From positions 19,696,369-19,760,368 of the forward strand of contig NC_080044.1 of NCBI RefSeq assembly GCF_012489685.1: 64,000 nucleotides of DNA. Reading direction: 5' to 3'. Under the pieces are notes generated by a model, which was not told where the DNA came from, did no database searches, and was given only the letters and a program-made list of their open reading frames with translations. Made by a program: the position numbers and the translations under genes. Below, in pieces: positions 1 through 11,438 of the stretch. Numbering within the stretch: the first letter of the stretch is position 1; each line of letters starts with the position of its first letter. Source of the DNA: Lotus japonicus (lineage: Eukaryota > Streptophyta > Magnoliopsida > Fabales > Fabaceae).

Positions 1-2245
1 TGAACTTTGCCGCCACGCGCTGCTTCATCGCTGCTTCCTGAATGTGCGCCTCGTCACGCGTTTCCGACAAAAGGTCCAACTCCGCCGCCATATTGGCTTG
101 ATTCTCCCCTTCAAAATCTGGCTGGGTTCGCCATGTGAAGTTGTCAATCTCCACTGGCAACATAGCATCAACCCCATAGGTCATTCTAAAGGGGGTTTCC
201 CTTGTAGTGGATTGCACAGTGGTGTTGTATGACCATAGCACCACCGGGAGTTCCTCCAGCCAGGCTCCCTTAGCCTCCTTGAGCCGTCGCCTTAATCCAC
301 GCAGGATTACCCTGTTTGCAGATTCCACTTGCCCGTTTGCTTGCGGATGCTCCACAGAGGCAAACCTCATCTGTATGCCCATTTCCCTGCAAAATTCTCT
401 AGTTTGGTTGCTTGAAAACTGGGTCCCGTTGTCGGATACGATCGCCCTTGGGATCCCGAACCTGCAAACAATTCGCTTCCAGTAGAAGTTGACTATCTTC
501 GCAGAGGTTATTTTGGCTAGGGGCTCGGCCTCAATCCATTTAGTGAAATAATCCACCGCTACCAATATAAACTTCATTTGCGACCTGGCGATCGGAAAAG
601 GCCCTACTAGATCCACCCCCCACATGGCGAAGGGCCATGAGGCGCTCATCGTTACCAGCTCCTTTGGCGGTGCCTTAGATAAATCAGCAAACACTTGACA
701 TTTTTTGCATTTTTTCACAAAGTCCATGCAGTCTTTCCTGAGGGTGGGCCAGTAAAATCCCGCCCTCAACACCTTGCAAGCCAAAGATCTCCCCCCAATG
801 TGGCTTGCGCACACTCCCTCGTGCACCTCAGACATTATCGCCTCGTATTTTTCCGGCGGTACGCATTTTAACAATGGCGCCGAAAAACCACGGCGATACA
901 AATGTCCGTCGATGAGAGTATAGTGGCTCGCCTCTCGCCGTTGCTCCTTCGTGCATTGCTCCACTTCCGCTGGGTCCCCAGCTAAGATGGACAATATAGG
1001 TCCCATCCACGTCGCTCCCCTGTCCACGCATGCCATGAGCTTGCCTTCAATGCTGGGGAACGCCAGCGTTTCCTGAATCACACTTCTATTGTTGCCGGGC
1101 TTCCGCGTGCTCGCCAATTTGGCCAACGCGTCCGCCCGCTGGTTTTCAGTCCGAGGAACATATTCCACCACAACCTCTTGAAAAAGTGTCATCAAATATC
1201 GCACTCGCTCTAGGTACTTGATCAGATTAGGATCTTTGACCTGGAAAGTGCCCTTCACTTGGTTCTCCACCAACTGCGAGTCCGTTCTTATCAACAAGCT
1301 TCCAATCTTTACTTCACGCGCCAACTTCAACCCGGCAATGAGAGCCTCATACTCTGCCTGGTTGTTTGTGGCCTTGAACTCGAATTTCAGCGATTGTTCC
1401 AGTACTAGATCTCCTGGTCCTTCCAACGTTACTCCCGCGCCACTGCCACTGCTATTGGAGGATCCATCTACAAAGAGAGTCCACTGAGTGTCTACTCTTT
1501 CAAACCGATCTGGGGTCAATTCCACCACAAAATCAGCCAGCGACTGTGCGCCAACCTTGCCTCGTTTATCATATTGCAAGCCATATTCGGACAATTCAAC
1601 CGACCAGGCGACCAATCTGCCTGACAAATCCGGTTTTTGCAACACTTGTCTCAGGGGTAAATCCGTTCGCACCCTTACTGGAAAACTCTGAAAGTAAGGT
1701 CTTAACCGCCGGGCGGTGACGAGGACCGCCAATGCTGCCTTCTCGATTTTCTGGTATCTGACCTCTGCGCCCTGGAGTGTGTGGCTAACGAAATAAATAA
1801 CCTGATGTTCGCCATCCACCTCCTGCAATATCACAGAACTCAGAGCACTATCACTCACAGCAAAATACAAGTGCAGCGGGTGCCCCTGCATTGGTTTTGA
1901 CAAAATCGGCGGTGATGACAGGAGTTCTTTGAGGCGAACAAAAGCTTCCTCACACTCCGCTGTCCACTCGAATGCAGCATTTTTTCGAAGACACTTGAAA
2001 AATGGGAAAGATCTATCGCCAGACTTAGGGAGAAAACGAGATAGAGCTGCTATTCGCCCGGTTAAACGTTGGACTTCTTTCACATTAGAGGGACTTTTCA
2101 TCTGCTGAATCGCCTTGCATTTGTCCGGGTTTATCTCTATTCCCCTGGATGTGATCATGAATCCCAGAAACTTGCCACCCTGAACACCAAAAGAGCACTT
2201 CTCCGGGTTAAGGCGCATATTGTGCTTCCTGATCTCGCCGAATGC
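1..2245 (-). pseudogene. Element A RT C-terminus, RNase H and integrase (downstream of in-frame stop)
   Basis: The reading frame of the upstream Gag-RT continues here without another stop to the window edge, separated only by the TAA at 2246-2248. It contains the RT thumb, an RNase H with the FVDGSSN active-site start (near 1480-1460) and the ATNNQAEYEALIAGL helix (near 1370-1330), the integrase zinc-binding CKKC (near 705), and DDE residues in WGVDLVGPF (near 630), SDNGTQF (near 435) and HPQANGQVE (near 345). Unless the stop is read through, this part is not made. The integrase C-terminal module lies outside the window. Confidence 0.85.
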
Positions 2246-5164
2246 TTATTCCAGATCTTGATGATGATCCAAACCACGTACTGACTTAACGATCATATCA
2301 TCGACGTAAACTTCCATGTTTCTCCCCACCTGCCCAGCAAAAACCCTATCCATCAATCTTTGGTAGGTCGCCCCAACGTTCTTTAGTCCAAACGGCATGG
2401 TGCGATAGCAATAATTGACTCTGGCGGTCATGAAAGCCGTTTTGTCCTCGTCTGCCGGGTGCATGCGGATTTGATGATAGCCAGAATAAGCATCCATCAA
2501 GCTAAGCAGTTCGTTGCCCGAGGCACCATCAACGAGGCTATCAATGCTGGGAAGGGGATACGAATCTTTTGGACATGCTTTGTTTAAATCTGTGTAATCT
2601 ACACACATTCGCCACTTCCCGTTCGCCTTCTTCACCATTACGACGTTCGCCAACCACGTCGGATACTTCACTTCCCTGATGAACTCAGCCGCCAGCAACT
2701 TGTCAACTTCCTGTTGAACCGCCTTTCCCTTGTCTCCTCCCAAGCGCCGCTTGAGTTGTGAAACTGGCTTGACACTTGGATTCAATGCTAATCGATGGCA
2801 GATGAAGTTTGGATCAATTCCAGGCATGTCTTTGCAGCTCCAAGCAAACAAATCTAAGTTCTCCCCAAGCAGCTTTGTCAGGCGCGTCTCCTGCTCTTCC
2901 GTCAGTCTGGTCCCAATCTTCAAAGTGCGATCGCCAAACTTCAGCGCCTTCGTGTCCTCAATTGGCGTGGGCCTGTTTACCCGCCCCTCGCCACGTGGGT
3001 CAAGATTTTCATCCGAAGCTTCAATTTCATAACATCTATGACCGACCAACGCACTCTTCTTGCCGTACAAGTTAAGGCAATTATTGTAACACTCCCTCGC
3101 CATCTTCTGGTCCACCTTCAGCTTTCCAACCTTTCCACTGCTTAGCGGATACTTGACCGCCAAATGGGCTGTTGAAATTACAGCACAAAGGCGATTCAAT
3201 GTATTTCGCCCAATAATGACATTGTAAGATGCCACCACCTGGAGAACCAGATACCTTACCTTCAAAACCCTGGCACACTCATCTTCCCCGAATATTGTGT
3301 CTAGATCAATGTATCCTCGCACCATTACTTGCTCCCCCGCGAAACCTACCAAGGTTCCCGCATATGGAGTCAGATCATTGTCAGTTAGTCCCAACTTGTC
3401 GAATGCATCACCATAGATAATATCAGCCGAACTACCCTGATCCAGGAGTACCCTTCTAACGTTGAAACTGTTCATCCTTAACTGCACTACGATCGGGTCA
3501 TCCTTATGAGGCTTTATCCCCTCAAAGTCTGCCATCGAGATTGTTATGTCAGGGTGTACGAATCCAAAAGCGACCTCATGAACAGAATTAACCGCACGAA
3601 CATGGCGTTTCCGCGCCGCATGGGTGTCGCCACCGCCGCCAAATCCCCCAGCGATGGTGTTTATGGTCCCGACGGGCGGTCCTGAGTGTTGAGCGAACGT
3701 GTCATCAGCTCCTCTTGTGGCGATAGCCGCTGATTCTTGCTTTTTCTTGCCCTTAGTGTCCACTCGCTCCTCTTCTCGCTTATGCGTTTTGTTGTGATCG
3801 CCGTTGTTGCGCCACTGGCCTTGGCGATTTCCTTGATATCCCGCCCGAATCAACTTATCAATTTCCCGCTGCAAAGTCCAGCAGTCGTCTGTGCCGTGCC
3901 CGGCGGACCGATGGAATTCACACCACTTCTTGGGATTGGCGTCCCGTGATTGATACTTAGGGGCCTCTGGCTCATCCACTAGATTTGCGCCCCTCGCCCC
4001 GCGGAGCATATCCGTTAATTCAGTATTCATTACCATGTCAACTTCCTCCCGCTGGCGATGGGACTTGGATTGCCATGGCCGGCGTTGTTCATAATCATCA
4101 CGCCGTGGATACAACTGCTCCTTGGTCGGCCTCAATGCCGCCTTCCCTTTATCTTGCCTTTGCTGCTTGCCATCCCCCTTATCTTCGCCATTCTTATCTT
4201 TTTTCGCGCGCTTGGGCGACGTGTCGCCCTTTTCCAACTTCGCGCGCTTTCTTTTGAAAGCGTCGTCCTCCTCATCAAGAATATAAGTGCTGGCGCGAGC
4301 ATGCATCTCCTCCATCGAACGCGCCGGCTTACGTGTCAATTTGCTGTTCAACCCTCCCGGTAGCAAACCGTTTTTAAATGCTAGAGCACAAGCTCGAGGC
4401 TCCTCGTCCTCAACCTTGACCGACGCTGCGCTATACCTTGCCATGTACTCTTTCAGTGACTCTCCTTCTTGCTGGCGAATATTATATAGGTCATTGATCG
4501 TCACCGGCTGATTCTTATTCGCCGAGAATTGCACTAGAAACTTGGATGAGAAGTCTCTGAAATTTGAAATCGATCCGCGCGGCAAAGTTGTGAACCACGC
4601 CATCGTCGTCGATTTGAACGTCGATGGAAACATCCTGCATTTCACCGCATCTGACGCCGCAATTATCACCATCTTCGTATTGAAATACAGAAGATGATCC
4701 TTCGGATCGGAATCTCCGCTGTAAGAATCCAGAACTAACGTTTTCATATTATCCGGAATCGCCACACTCTCAACATCCTCCGAGAACGGACGGAACTCAG
4801 CCACGGAATCTGCTTCTCTGCTTCCATCGTCCCGCTGCTCGCGACGGTAGAAATCCAACTGAGTCTGTAGATGCTCATTCCTCTGTTGGATGTTGCCAAT
4901 GCTGCGCATCAGATGGCGCCATTGCTCCTGTGTCACCGCCGGTTGTTGCTCTGGAGCAGGTGAATTCTCTGGTGAGCGCTCCAGAGATCCAACCTGTGAG
5001 GGCGATGGAGGAGGTGGTGGTGACGGAGGAGGAGAAGGCGGCTGTACTCCCGCCGTTCGTACCGGAGAATGCAGGATCACACGATGAGGCCGCCGAGGCG
5101 GCGAAATTCGCTGTCGCACTGGTGAATGATGCTGCCTCCTGCGTCGAGTCTCCATCCAAACCAA
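2246..5164 (-). CDS. Element A Gag-protease-RT (N-terminal part of gag-pol polyprotein)
   Basis: This is a 972-residue frame of a Ty3/gypsy polyprotein. A Pro/Ser-rich N-terminus (about 40-60) is followed by a capsid-like region (about 140-300), a basic Lys-rich stretch (303-345) and a Gag knuckle CEFHRSAGHGTDDC near 415-428. The aspartic protease motif DQGSSAD sits near 575. RT fingers and palm start near 815, with catalytic YVDD at 953-956. The frame closes 16 residues later at a TAA (2246-2248), where relatives continue; element D carries LTEAFG at the matching place, so this is a nonsense mutation and not the natural end. Translation most likely starts at 5164 or at a second Met three codons in. 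The product would be packaged as virus-like particles in the cytoplasm. Confidence 0.85.
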   Translation of the reverse strand: MVWMETRRRRQHHSPVRQRISPPRRPHRVILHSPVRTAGVQPPSPPPSPPPPPSPSQVGSLERSPENSPAPEQQPAVTQEQWRHLMRSIGNIQQRNEHLQTQLDFYRREQRDDGSREADSVAEFRPFSEDVESVAIPDNMKTLVLDSYSGDSDPKDHLLYFNTKMVIIAASDAVKCRMFPSTFKSTTMAWFTTLPRGSISNFRDFSSKFLVQFSANKNQPVTINDLYNIRQQEGESLKEYMARYSAASVKVEDEEPRACALAFKNGLLPGGLNSKLTRKPARSMEEMHARASTYILDEEDDAFKRKRAKLEKGDTSPKRAKKDKNGEDKGDGKQQRQDKGKAALRPTKEQLYPRRDDYEQRRPWQSKSHRQREEVDMVMNTELTDMLRGARGANLVDEPEAPKYQSRDANPKKWCEFHRSAGHGTDDCWTLQREIDKLIRAGYQGNRQGQWRNNGDHNKTHKREEERVDTKGKKKQESAAIATRGADDTFAQHSGPPVGTINTIAGGFGGGGDTHAARKRHVRAVNSVHEVAFGFVHPDITISMADFEGIKPHKDDPIVVQLRMNSFNVRRVLLDQGSSADIIYGDAFDKLGLTDNDLTPYAGTLVGFAGEQVMVRGYIDLDTIFGEDECARVLKVRYLVLQVVASYNVIIGRNTLNRLCAVISTAHLAVKYPLSSGKVGKLKVDQKMARECYNNCLNLYGKKSALVGHRCYEIEASDENLDPRGEGRVNRPTPIEDTKALKFGDRTLKIGTRLTEEQETRLTKLLGENLDLFAWSCKDMPGIDPNFICHRLALNPSVKPVSQLKRRLGGDKGKAVQQEVDKLLAAEFIREVKYPTWLANVVMVKKANGKWRMCVDYTDLNKACPKDSYPLPSIDSLVDGASGNELLSLMDAYSGYHQIRMHPADEDKTAFMTARVNYCYRTMPFGLKNVGATYQRLMDRVFAGQVGRNMEVYVDDMIVKSVRGLDHHQDLE

Positions 5165-5300
5165 GAACGATGCAAACTCGATCGGAAAACGAACACCGGT
5201 TACAGAATCAAAATCAAAAGACCAGAGAATTGCCTAATCACCAACAGAGATAACTTCCTGCACAATCAATCCACGTGAATAGGAGTAGAAAGTTTACAGT

Positions 5301-5317
5301 CCCCACAGACGGCGCCA
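5301..5317 (-). other. Element A primer-binding site
   Basis: On the minus strand it reads TGGCGCCGTCTGTGGGG, two bases inside the LTR end. The first nine bases match the start of a plant tRNA-Asp-type primer site and the rest diverges. Element D has the same 17-mer, so it is a family feature. Confidence 0.75.
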
Positions 5318-5319
5318 AA

Positions 5320-5600
5320 TGTTCTAGCAATGAACATTGAAGAAAGGTATAGTACCTAGAGAGTGGAGAATTGTGCTAGAGAGAGAATGAGAATGAGAGA
5401 GAGAATGCTGAATTTCATGTATGATTTCATCAAATGAGCCAAGCCCTCCACAATTGGTAACTCCCCCTATTTATAGAGTTTGGGCACTATCTCTTGGGCC
5501 AATTGGGCCTCCGAAGCCAAGGCCCATCTTAAGGTTAGGGCCCTGCCCCGGGGCGGGCTACATGCTAGGCGTTGCCCATCTAGGGGCTCGCCCAGTCCAA
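5320..5600 (-). repeat. Element A LTR (5' LTR on minus strand), outer end unresolved
   Basis: It starts with TG on the plus strand directly after the primer site. It resembles the D LTR (61229-61627) in the tract TGAACATTGA, the GGTATAGTACC box, and a TATAAATA promoter motif (minus strand, 5468-5475). Alignment with D is lost after the CAGTCCAA motif near 5600, so about 100 bp of the promoter-distal LTR may be deleted or diverged. Confidence 0.7.
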
Positions 5601-6029
5601 ATGTTAGTAAATTAGTCTCTCCTCCGGGTTCGAACCATGAACCAATCATCTTTATCCCACCCAACTCTTATGTCTCCTAGCTCTTTCAACTTATTTTTTC
5701 TTCTTGTTTTTCTTACTTTCTACATTCCTACTAAACTGCAGTTCTGAATTTACAATAAGCAACCTTGTTTGAGAGCTCTCTCATGTAGAAACTGAAAGTG
5801 GGGTATGTCTCTAAATGTAAGGGAAATTTTGCAACTTAATTTCAGGAAGGACTATAACTAAACTTCGCTCATTATTCAGGACTAAAAACATAATTAACCT
5901 TATTTATTGTACATATTAATGTCTTCGTAGTGGTATTAGAAACAAATGTCAAGTGATCACATAATTTGAACATCTATAATTTTTTTTGTTACAAATAGGA
6001 AAATAACACAAGAAATTTACTATAATAGA
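5601..6029. other. AT-rich spacer, no gene seen
   Basis: The DNA between the A LTR and the LINE relic is AT-rich, with T-runs near 5690-5715. I see no open frame of note, no terminal repeats and no RNA gene. Confidence 0.5.
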
Positions 6030-7165
6030 AAGTCCTTAGAGAGATGCTGAATAACATTATATGCGGAACCTCAAAATGCGTAAAGGGGAGCTATCTCTGG
6101 AAGTCTATCTAGCCAACTCATCTGAAACTATGTTGCGATCTAGGAACTTGAGTAAATGTTACATCCCAAACCCAACTCCTCATGCTCTTGATACTTAAAA
6201 TAATATTCTTGACTAGGGGTGGGAATAGGCTAGGCCGCCGACAGGGGCCTATGGCCTGGCCTATTTAAGGCCTGTTTAGTAAAAAGGCTAGGCTCGGGCT
6301 TTTTGAAAAGCCTATATAATTAAATAGATCAGACTTAGGCTTACAAAAAAGCCTATTAAGCCTGATAGGCCGGCCTGTTTATTAATCATTAATTTAATAT
6401 ATTATATTTATTAAGTTAATTAAATACATATCACAAATTTTGATGATTGATTTTTGGAGAATCTCATCAGTCCCCCTCTGACAAGTTTATGATCTTTCAA
6501 GTTTATTATGACAGGAAAGAAGCTAAATTTCTAATATATTATGCTACATTTTGTGCTTGAATTGTGCTTCTGTTGGATTGTATGTTGCTGCTGTACAAAA
6601 ATGAGGTTGTTCATTGTTGGTACTTGATGTTGGTTCACTTATTTTGTTGATTGTGTCTTCATAAAGAATTGTAAAGTGTTGTTGTTCACCATTGAGATGC
6701 TATCTTATTTTGTGAGGTGGTTTATATTGTTGCAGAATTACATAAATAAATAAAAAATGAGATGGTTATATTTGTATAAAATTTATTCTGAAATAAGCTA
6801 TTAAATAGGCTACCAGGCCAGGCCAGGCTTTCAAAAAGGCCAGGCCAGGCCAAAAAAAAGCCTATGATAGATAATAGGCCAGGCTAAGGCCTTAAAATTT
6901 TGAAGTATGCCTGGCCTATTTATGCAAAGCCTGGCCTGGCCTGGCCTATTCCCACCCCTATTCTTGACTAATGTTCTAGACGTCAACATCACTAGGAACT
7001 AGCTTCACAACCTTCTTGCAATCAATCTCGCATGCAATATCCTTATAACCCAACTCCCAAGCATGGTGTAACCCTTCATCCACATCAAGAAACTCAGCCT
7101 GAAGACTTCCATCACTAACACTGCTGGAAAGCCTAAAAGCTAACGCCCATCATCTCTATCAGTTT
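6030..7165 (-). pseudogene. LINE-type RNase H domain relic, split by a hAT MITE
   Basis: On the minus strand, 7165-6969 translates to an RNase H-like (RVT_3) fragment with WAFRLSS, SLQAEFLDVDEGLHHAWELG, and CEIDCKKVVKLV. This is the usual C-terminal domain of plant LINE reverse transcriptases and related proteins. After the hAT element, 6213-6030 continues with a WVWDVTFTQVPRSQHSF-like stretch, matching the end of that fold, but with stops and a frame break. Only the C-terminal domain survives, so it is a dead fragment. It could also come from a host RNase H-like gene; the LINE origin is an inference. Confidence 0.6.
6214..6960. mobile_element. hAT-type non-autonomous element (747 bp)
   Basis: The ends are inverted: the left reads TAGGGGTGGGAATAGGC and the right is its complement, followed by extended GGCC-rich subterminal repeats (AGGCCTGGCC motifs). 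It is flanked by a perfect 8-bp duplication TTCTTGAC (6206-6213 and 6961-6968), the target size of hAT transposases. The AT-rich interior has no coding capacity, so it needs a transposase in trans. Confidence 0.88.
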
Positions 7166-7198
7166 TAACTGTATATTTATCTTATCTTATCTTATAGT

Positions 7199-8402
7199 AC
7201 TATATACTATTTATGAAATCAAAAAGTGGCAACTTCGACAAGTGTGACCCCCTCATTTTATGACTTTCTACATAAACTTTCTCTCTCATATTATAATTAG
7301 TAGGTAGATGATGTCATATTTATATTTTCTGATTTTTCAGTAATTTAAATAAGAAATAATTTCATATTTTCAGATTAATTAATGTATTAATATTGCATTT
7401 AATATTTGTTAATGACATTAGAATAACTAACAAATGTCAATTGTGACTTTTTTCAAAATAATTAATGTATTAATATTGCATTTAATGCTTATTAATGACA
7501 TTAAAATAATTAATTAAAAAAGACATACAATGAAAGAGTGACACACTTGTAGGAGTTGTCACTTTTTGGTTTCGAAAATAGTATATAGTATAAGATCCTA
7601 CACTATATACTATCTTTCTGAAACCAAAAAGTGGCAACTTCAACAAGTATGACCCCCTCATTCTATGTCTTTTTGCATAAACTTCCTCTCTCATACTATA
7701 ATTAGTAGGTAGATGATGTCATATTTAAATTTTTTGATTTTTTTCAGTAATTTGAATAAGAAATAATTTCATATTTTAAAATTAATTAATGTATTAATAT
7801 TGCATTTAATGATTATTAATGATATTGGAATAACTAACAAAAGTCAATTGTGACTTTTTTCAAAATAATTAACATATTAATATTGCATTTAATGCTTATT
7901 GATGACATTAAAATAATTAATTAACAAAGACATACAATGAAAGGGTGGCACTTGGCGGAGTTGTCGCTTTTTGGTTTCGAAAATAGTATATAGTATAAGA
8001 TCTTACACTATATACTATCTTTCCGAAACACAAAAGTGGCACTCCGACAAGTATGACCCCCCTCATTCTATGTCTTTTTGCATAAACTTCCTCTCTCATA
8101 CTATAATTAATAGGTAGATGATGTCATATTTATATTTTCTGATTTTTTTCCAGTAATTTGAATAAGAAATAATTTCATATTTTTAAATTAATTAATGTAT
8201 TAATATTTCATTTAATGGTTATTAATAACATTGGAATAACTAACAAAAGTCAATTGTGACTTTTTTCAAAATAAATAATGTATTAATATTGCATTTAATG
8301 CTTATTTATGACACTAAAATAATTAATGAAAAAAGACATACAATAAAGGGGTGACACTTATCGGAGTTGACACTTTTTATTTATTTCGGAAACAGTATAT
8401 AC
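7199..8402. repeat. Three tandem copies of a ~392-bp inverted-repeat MITE
   Basis: Copies lie at 7199-7589, 7602-7994 and 8007-8402. Each begins ACTATATACTAT followed by GAAACCAAAAAGTGGCAACT-like sequence and ends in the inverse of that, giving TIRs of about 40 bp. The same 12-bp spacer (ATAAGATCCTAC, one T variant) sits at both junctions, so the array probably grew by duplicating a copy plus spacer. Each unit holds two internal copies of a ~80-bp AT-rich motif (ATTAATGTATTAATATTGCA). Superfamily not assigned. Confidence 0.75.
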
Positions 8403-8428
8403 TATAGTATAGGAAGTATAGGATATGA

Positions 8429-8545
8429 GATCATCTACCTACTAATTATAGTATGAGAGAAAACTTATGAAAAAAATGCATAAAATAAGGAGGTGATACT
8501 TGTTGGAGTTGTTACTTTTTTGTTTTGGAAATAATATAGGATATA
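8429..8545 (-). repeat. Truncated, inverted fourth copy of the same MITE
   Basis: This segment is the reverse complement of the left ~115 bp of the neighbouring units: ATCATCTACCTACTAATTAT, the GAGAGAAA box, GGAGTTGTTACTTTTTTGTT and a final AATAATATAG. It retains one terminal repeat only. Confidence 0.65.
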
Positions 8546-8776
8546 TGATAGGATGTATTTGCACAATGTTTATACCATCTCATTTTTACTTATTTCATCT
8601 TTCTATATTTTTTGTTTCTATATATCTGAATTTCAACTCGTCATTATTTTTTTAGAGGTGGAATGAGTGTAAATAAATATTTTTAATTTACAATATCAAT
8701 GATGATTTAAATATAAGTGAGTTATAGGATGAACCAATTTTGAAGTGATTCATCTGTCATTAGTAGTAATCACTAT
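8546..8776. other. AT-rich spacer, no gene seen
   Basis: Short AT-rich stretch with T-runs between the MITE array and the Helitron-like block. I see no feature in it. Confidence 0.5.
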
Positions 8777-10854
8777 TAACTAGCGTTTCTTACTCGTGCG
8801 TTGCACAACAAATTTTGATCTTTTTCTTTAGGCATGTATGTTCATATCAAAATTGATATGCTGAAATTAATATTTTGCCAATTTTTTTACGTGCTAGAAT
8901 CATTTTGGTCATCATGAATGTAAAAAACTAACTATTTGTAGAAAACATCAATTTATAAAAAGAAAACTAAATAGATATGATACCTTGATGGAATAAAGTA
9001 GAGTAGCCTAACCTTTTCAATGAGCTATATAAGTTCACTCACCAAATTATACTCTTGAAATGAGTCCTCATCTATTGTTAGTAGAACTGCAAAACAAATA
9101 TCAGTTAGAACCAACAAACAATTTAAATGGGGTCTCTTTGAAACTTTTAAAAAATAAACTATAAGTTTTCAACTTTCAATTATAAGAAACAAACATACTT
9201 GAGACAAACAATAAATTTATAGAAAACCAAATAGAAAGTGATCCTCAGATAATCAAGTTTAGAACTAAAGCTTTGAATTTAACCTACAATCTTTCATGAC
9301 ACTTATCATCAACAGCAGAAGACTGCAGTGCTTCTCACATTTATTTTAAGGCATCAGAGTAAGCACTACCACGAAAACATCAAATAATCATAGACAAAAC
9401 GGAACACTCAAGATTTGGCAAAAGAAGATTCCACTAATTAAACTCTTAATGAAAACCAAACAATGAAAATTCGAAACAAAAAAGGAAAGCAGAAGAGAAA
9501 AATAAAACATGTAGAAGGAAGGAAAACATGATAAATTGCAACCACATAAAGCAGTAAATAAGTGCAAAAATATAAATATCGGAAAAATCCATCTCCTTAT
9601 TCCTGCAGATATTCACATTCAATAAATCATGAGTTATTCTCTGGATCTGGATCATTATAAAAGCTAATAAGACTTCCTACTTACCCAAAGCATGTACCAT
9701 TTTTTGTTGTTTAGCCAATCTCCACATCACTTGAAAAAATTCAAACTAAAAGATGAGATTTAGACAAAAGCAACACTGGTGAACAAAAATTTATAAAAAA
9801 AAATGAATAAAATAACAGGGAAGGAAAAAAAAAAAGAATTGGGAAGAAGATATAAGGTAAACATGATAGAGTGAAGGTAAACAATCACAGAAAGAAAGTT
9901 TATATAGATGAAGGCAATTAGGGTTCCTTCTTTTTGCAGGTGAAAAAAGAAGGAGAAAAGTCAGCGTTTGTTTAAATGAGCAACATTTGATTTAGGGAAA
10001 AAATAATTAAAATAAAAATTAAGCATCAATTATGGAGAAAAACAAAGGATAGTAATTGCTACAATTATTGCTTCCATTCATTGATTCAAAATTTAAAATT
10101 CTTTAATAATGGTGTCACCAAATTTTCTTCCATAATTGTTGTTTATTTAGGATTTAAATTATGGAAAAAAAGTTATGGATAATAATTAAAGATTCCATTA
10201 ATTGATATATTACATAATTCTTTAATAATAGTGAGAATAATTATACAAAATTTTCCACCAAAATTGACATTAAGCAACAATTATGGAGAAAACAAAAGGA
10301 TAGTTATTGTCATTAACAAAAGTAACAAATTATGATTGATTCAAAATTCAAATTCCTAATTTTTTGTCTTATTTTCCCTTTAAAAAAAGTCAACATCTAT
10401 TTAAATGTGCAGCATTTGAATTAGGGTGAAAACATAGGGATAGTTAGATGTAATAAGCGGTTTAAAAAAAACATTGGGAAAAACTTAACATACAAATTAA
10501 ACCGCCATTATGGTCAGTTTAAAAAAAAATTAAACAAACACTATGTGCGGTTTACAAAAATTAAACAATAATTATGGGCGATTTTAAAAAAATTAAACAA
10601 TATTTATGGGAAATTTTAAATTAAACTATCATTATGGGAGATTTAAGGAATATTAAATAGCTAGAGAATAGTGAGCCACAAACTCAAAATGATGGAGAAA
10701 ATGTCACGTCATTAAATGGCTCAGATTGATTGAGGCGTTGACACGTGAGAGAAATTGAGTGGGGGAATGAGAGTTAGCCTGAGAACGCCATGTCACCTAA
10801 TTGAGGCTCCTAGTGATGCTCTTTTCTAAAGTATATAGATATAGATACTAGTCA
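8777..10854. mobile_element. Helitron-like non-coding unit (candidate)
   Basis: The left edge carries ACTAGCGTTTCTTACTCGTGCGTTGCAC, a CGTGCRTTGCACG-type short palindrome typical of one end of plant Helitron-like repeats. The right edge is CTTTTCTAAAGTATATAGATATAGATACTAG, ending in CTAG (a CTRR-type end). The interior is AT-rich and contains degenerate ~120-bp repeats (10020-10120, 10140-10225, 10266-10355) around AATTATGGAGAAAA and five ~40-bp repeats at 10495-10660 around CATTATGGGAGATTTAA. There is no Rep/helicase frame. Helitrons make no target duplication, so the ends are inferred from similarity to the next unit. Confidence 0.35.
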
Positions 10855-11028
10855 ATTCAGTTTCATCAACTAAAAAAATCATTATATAATTAGTTAATAG
10901 TGGTCCACCCCATAACTTCTCATCAAATGTATGGTTAGCATGATCCATGTAAAGAATGACCATCAAAGCATCCAACCTGCTGGAAAAAAAAAGTGTATAA
11001 AAATGGCATTGTTCACTTATTTCTTTAA
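10855..11028. other. Short spacer between Helitron-like units
   Basis: AT-rich DNA that I cannot assign. It separates the CTAG end of one unit from the ACCCGTGTGATGCACGGG start of the next. Confidence 0.4.
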
Positions 11029-11396
11029 CTAGTACTTTTTACCCGTGTGATGCACGGGGGATATTCATTTTTTGTTTTTTTGCGTAAAATTTGAAAATAT
11101 GTGTTATTTTTGTTATATGTATTAAAAGATAATGGACATTCATATTACTATCACCCACACCTATCATTATCATCCCCCAACGTGTACCATACTTTAAAGT
11201 GTGTTAGATTTTCACTACCGCTACACATTAGGGTGGATGATATTAATAACGGTGTGTGTAGTATTTTTAACAATGGCCAAAGATAATTTACGAATTAATA
11301 AAGGATAAATTTTAATTTTAGATATAAGAAAATATTAGTTTGTAAGTATTTTTTCATGAAAAATGTGTTTGTTTTTGTTTTGCAGAAAGGAAACTA

Positions 11397-11397
11397 T

Positions 11398-11438
<41 letters not shown>
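11397..11438. repeat. Compound (TA)n(TG)n microsatellite
   Basis: About 20 bp of alternating TA passes directly into about 20 bp of alternating TG. Confidence 0.95.

Larger units (their letters stand above)
1..5600 (-). mobile_element. Element A: Ty3/gypsy Tat-lineage LTR retrotransposon, cut by window start
   Basis: Read on the minus strand the order is LTR, primer site, Gag, protease, reverse transcriptase, RNase H and integrase; the 3' part lies beyond base 1. The fused gag-pol frame, the CX2H-type Gag knuckle, the DQGSSAD protease and an integrase without a chromodomain in the visible part place it with Tat-type elements. The LTR begins at 5320 with TGTTCTAG (plus-strand reading) and aligns by eye with the LTR of element D at 61229. 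Similarity is lost near 5600, so the outer LTR end and target duplication are not resolved. Confidence 0.88.

Noticed and set aside
2730..4511. Several 70-100-codon plus-strand frames over element A gag-pol
   Set aside because: They are antisense shadows of a clear polyprotein frame with conserved domains.
7482..8099. Two similar short frames beginning MREEVYAKRHRMRG
   Set aside because: They are repeated translations of the tandem MITE units with no independent support.
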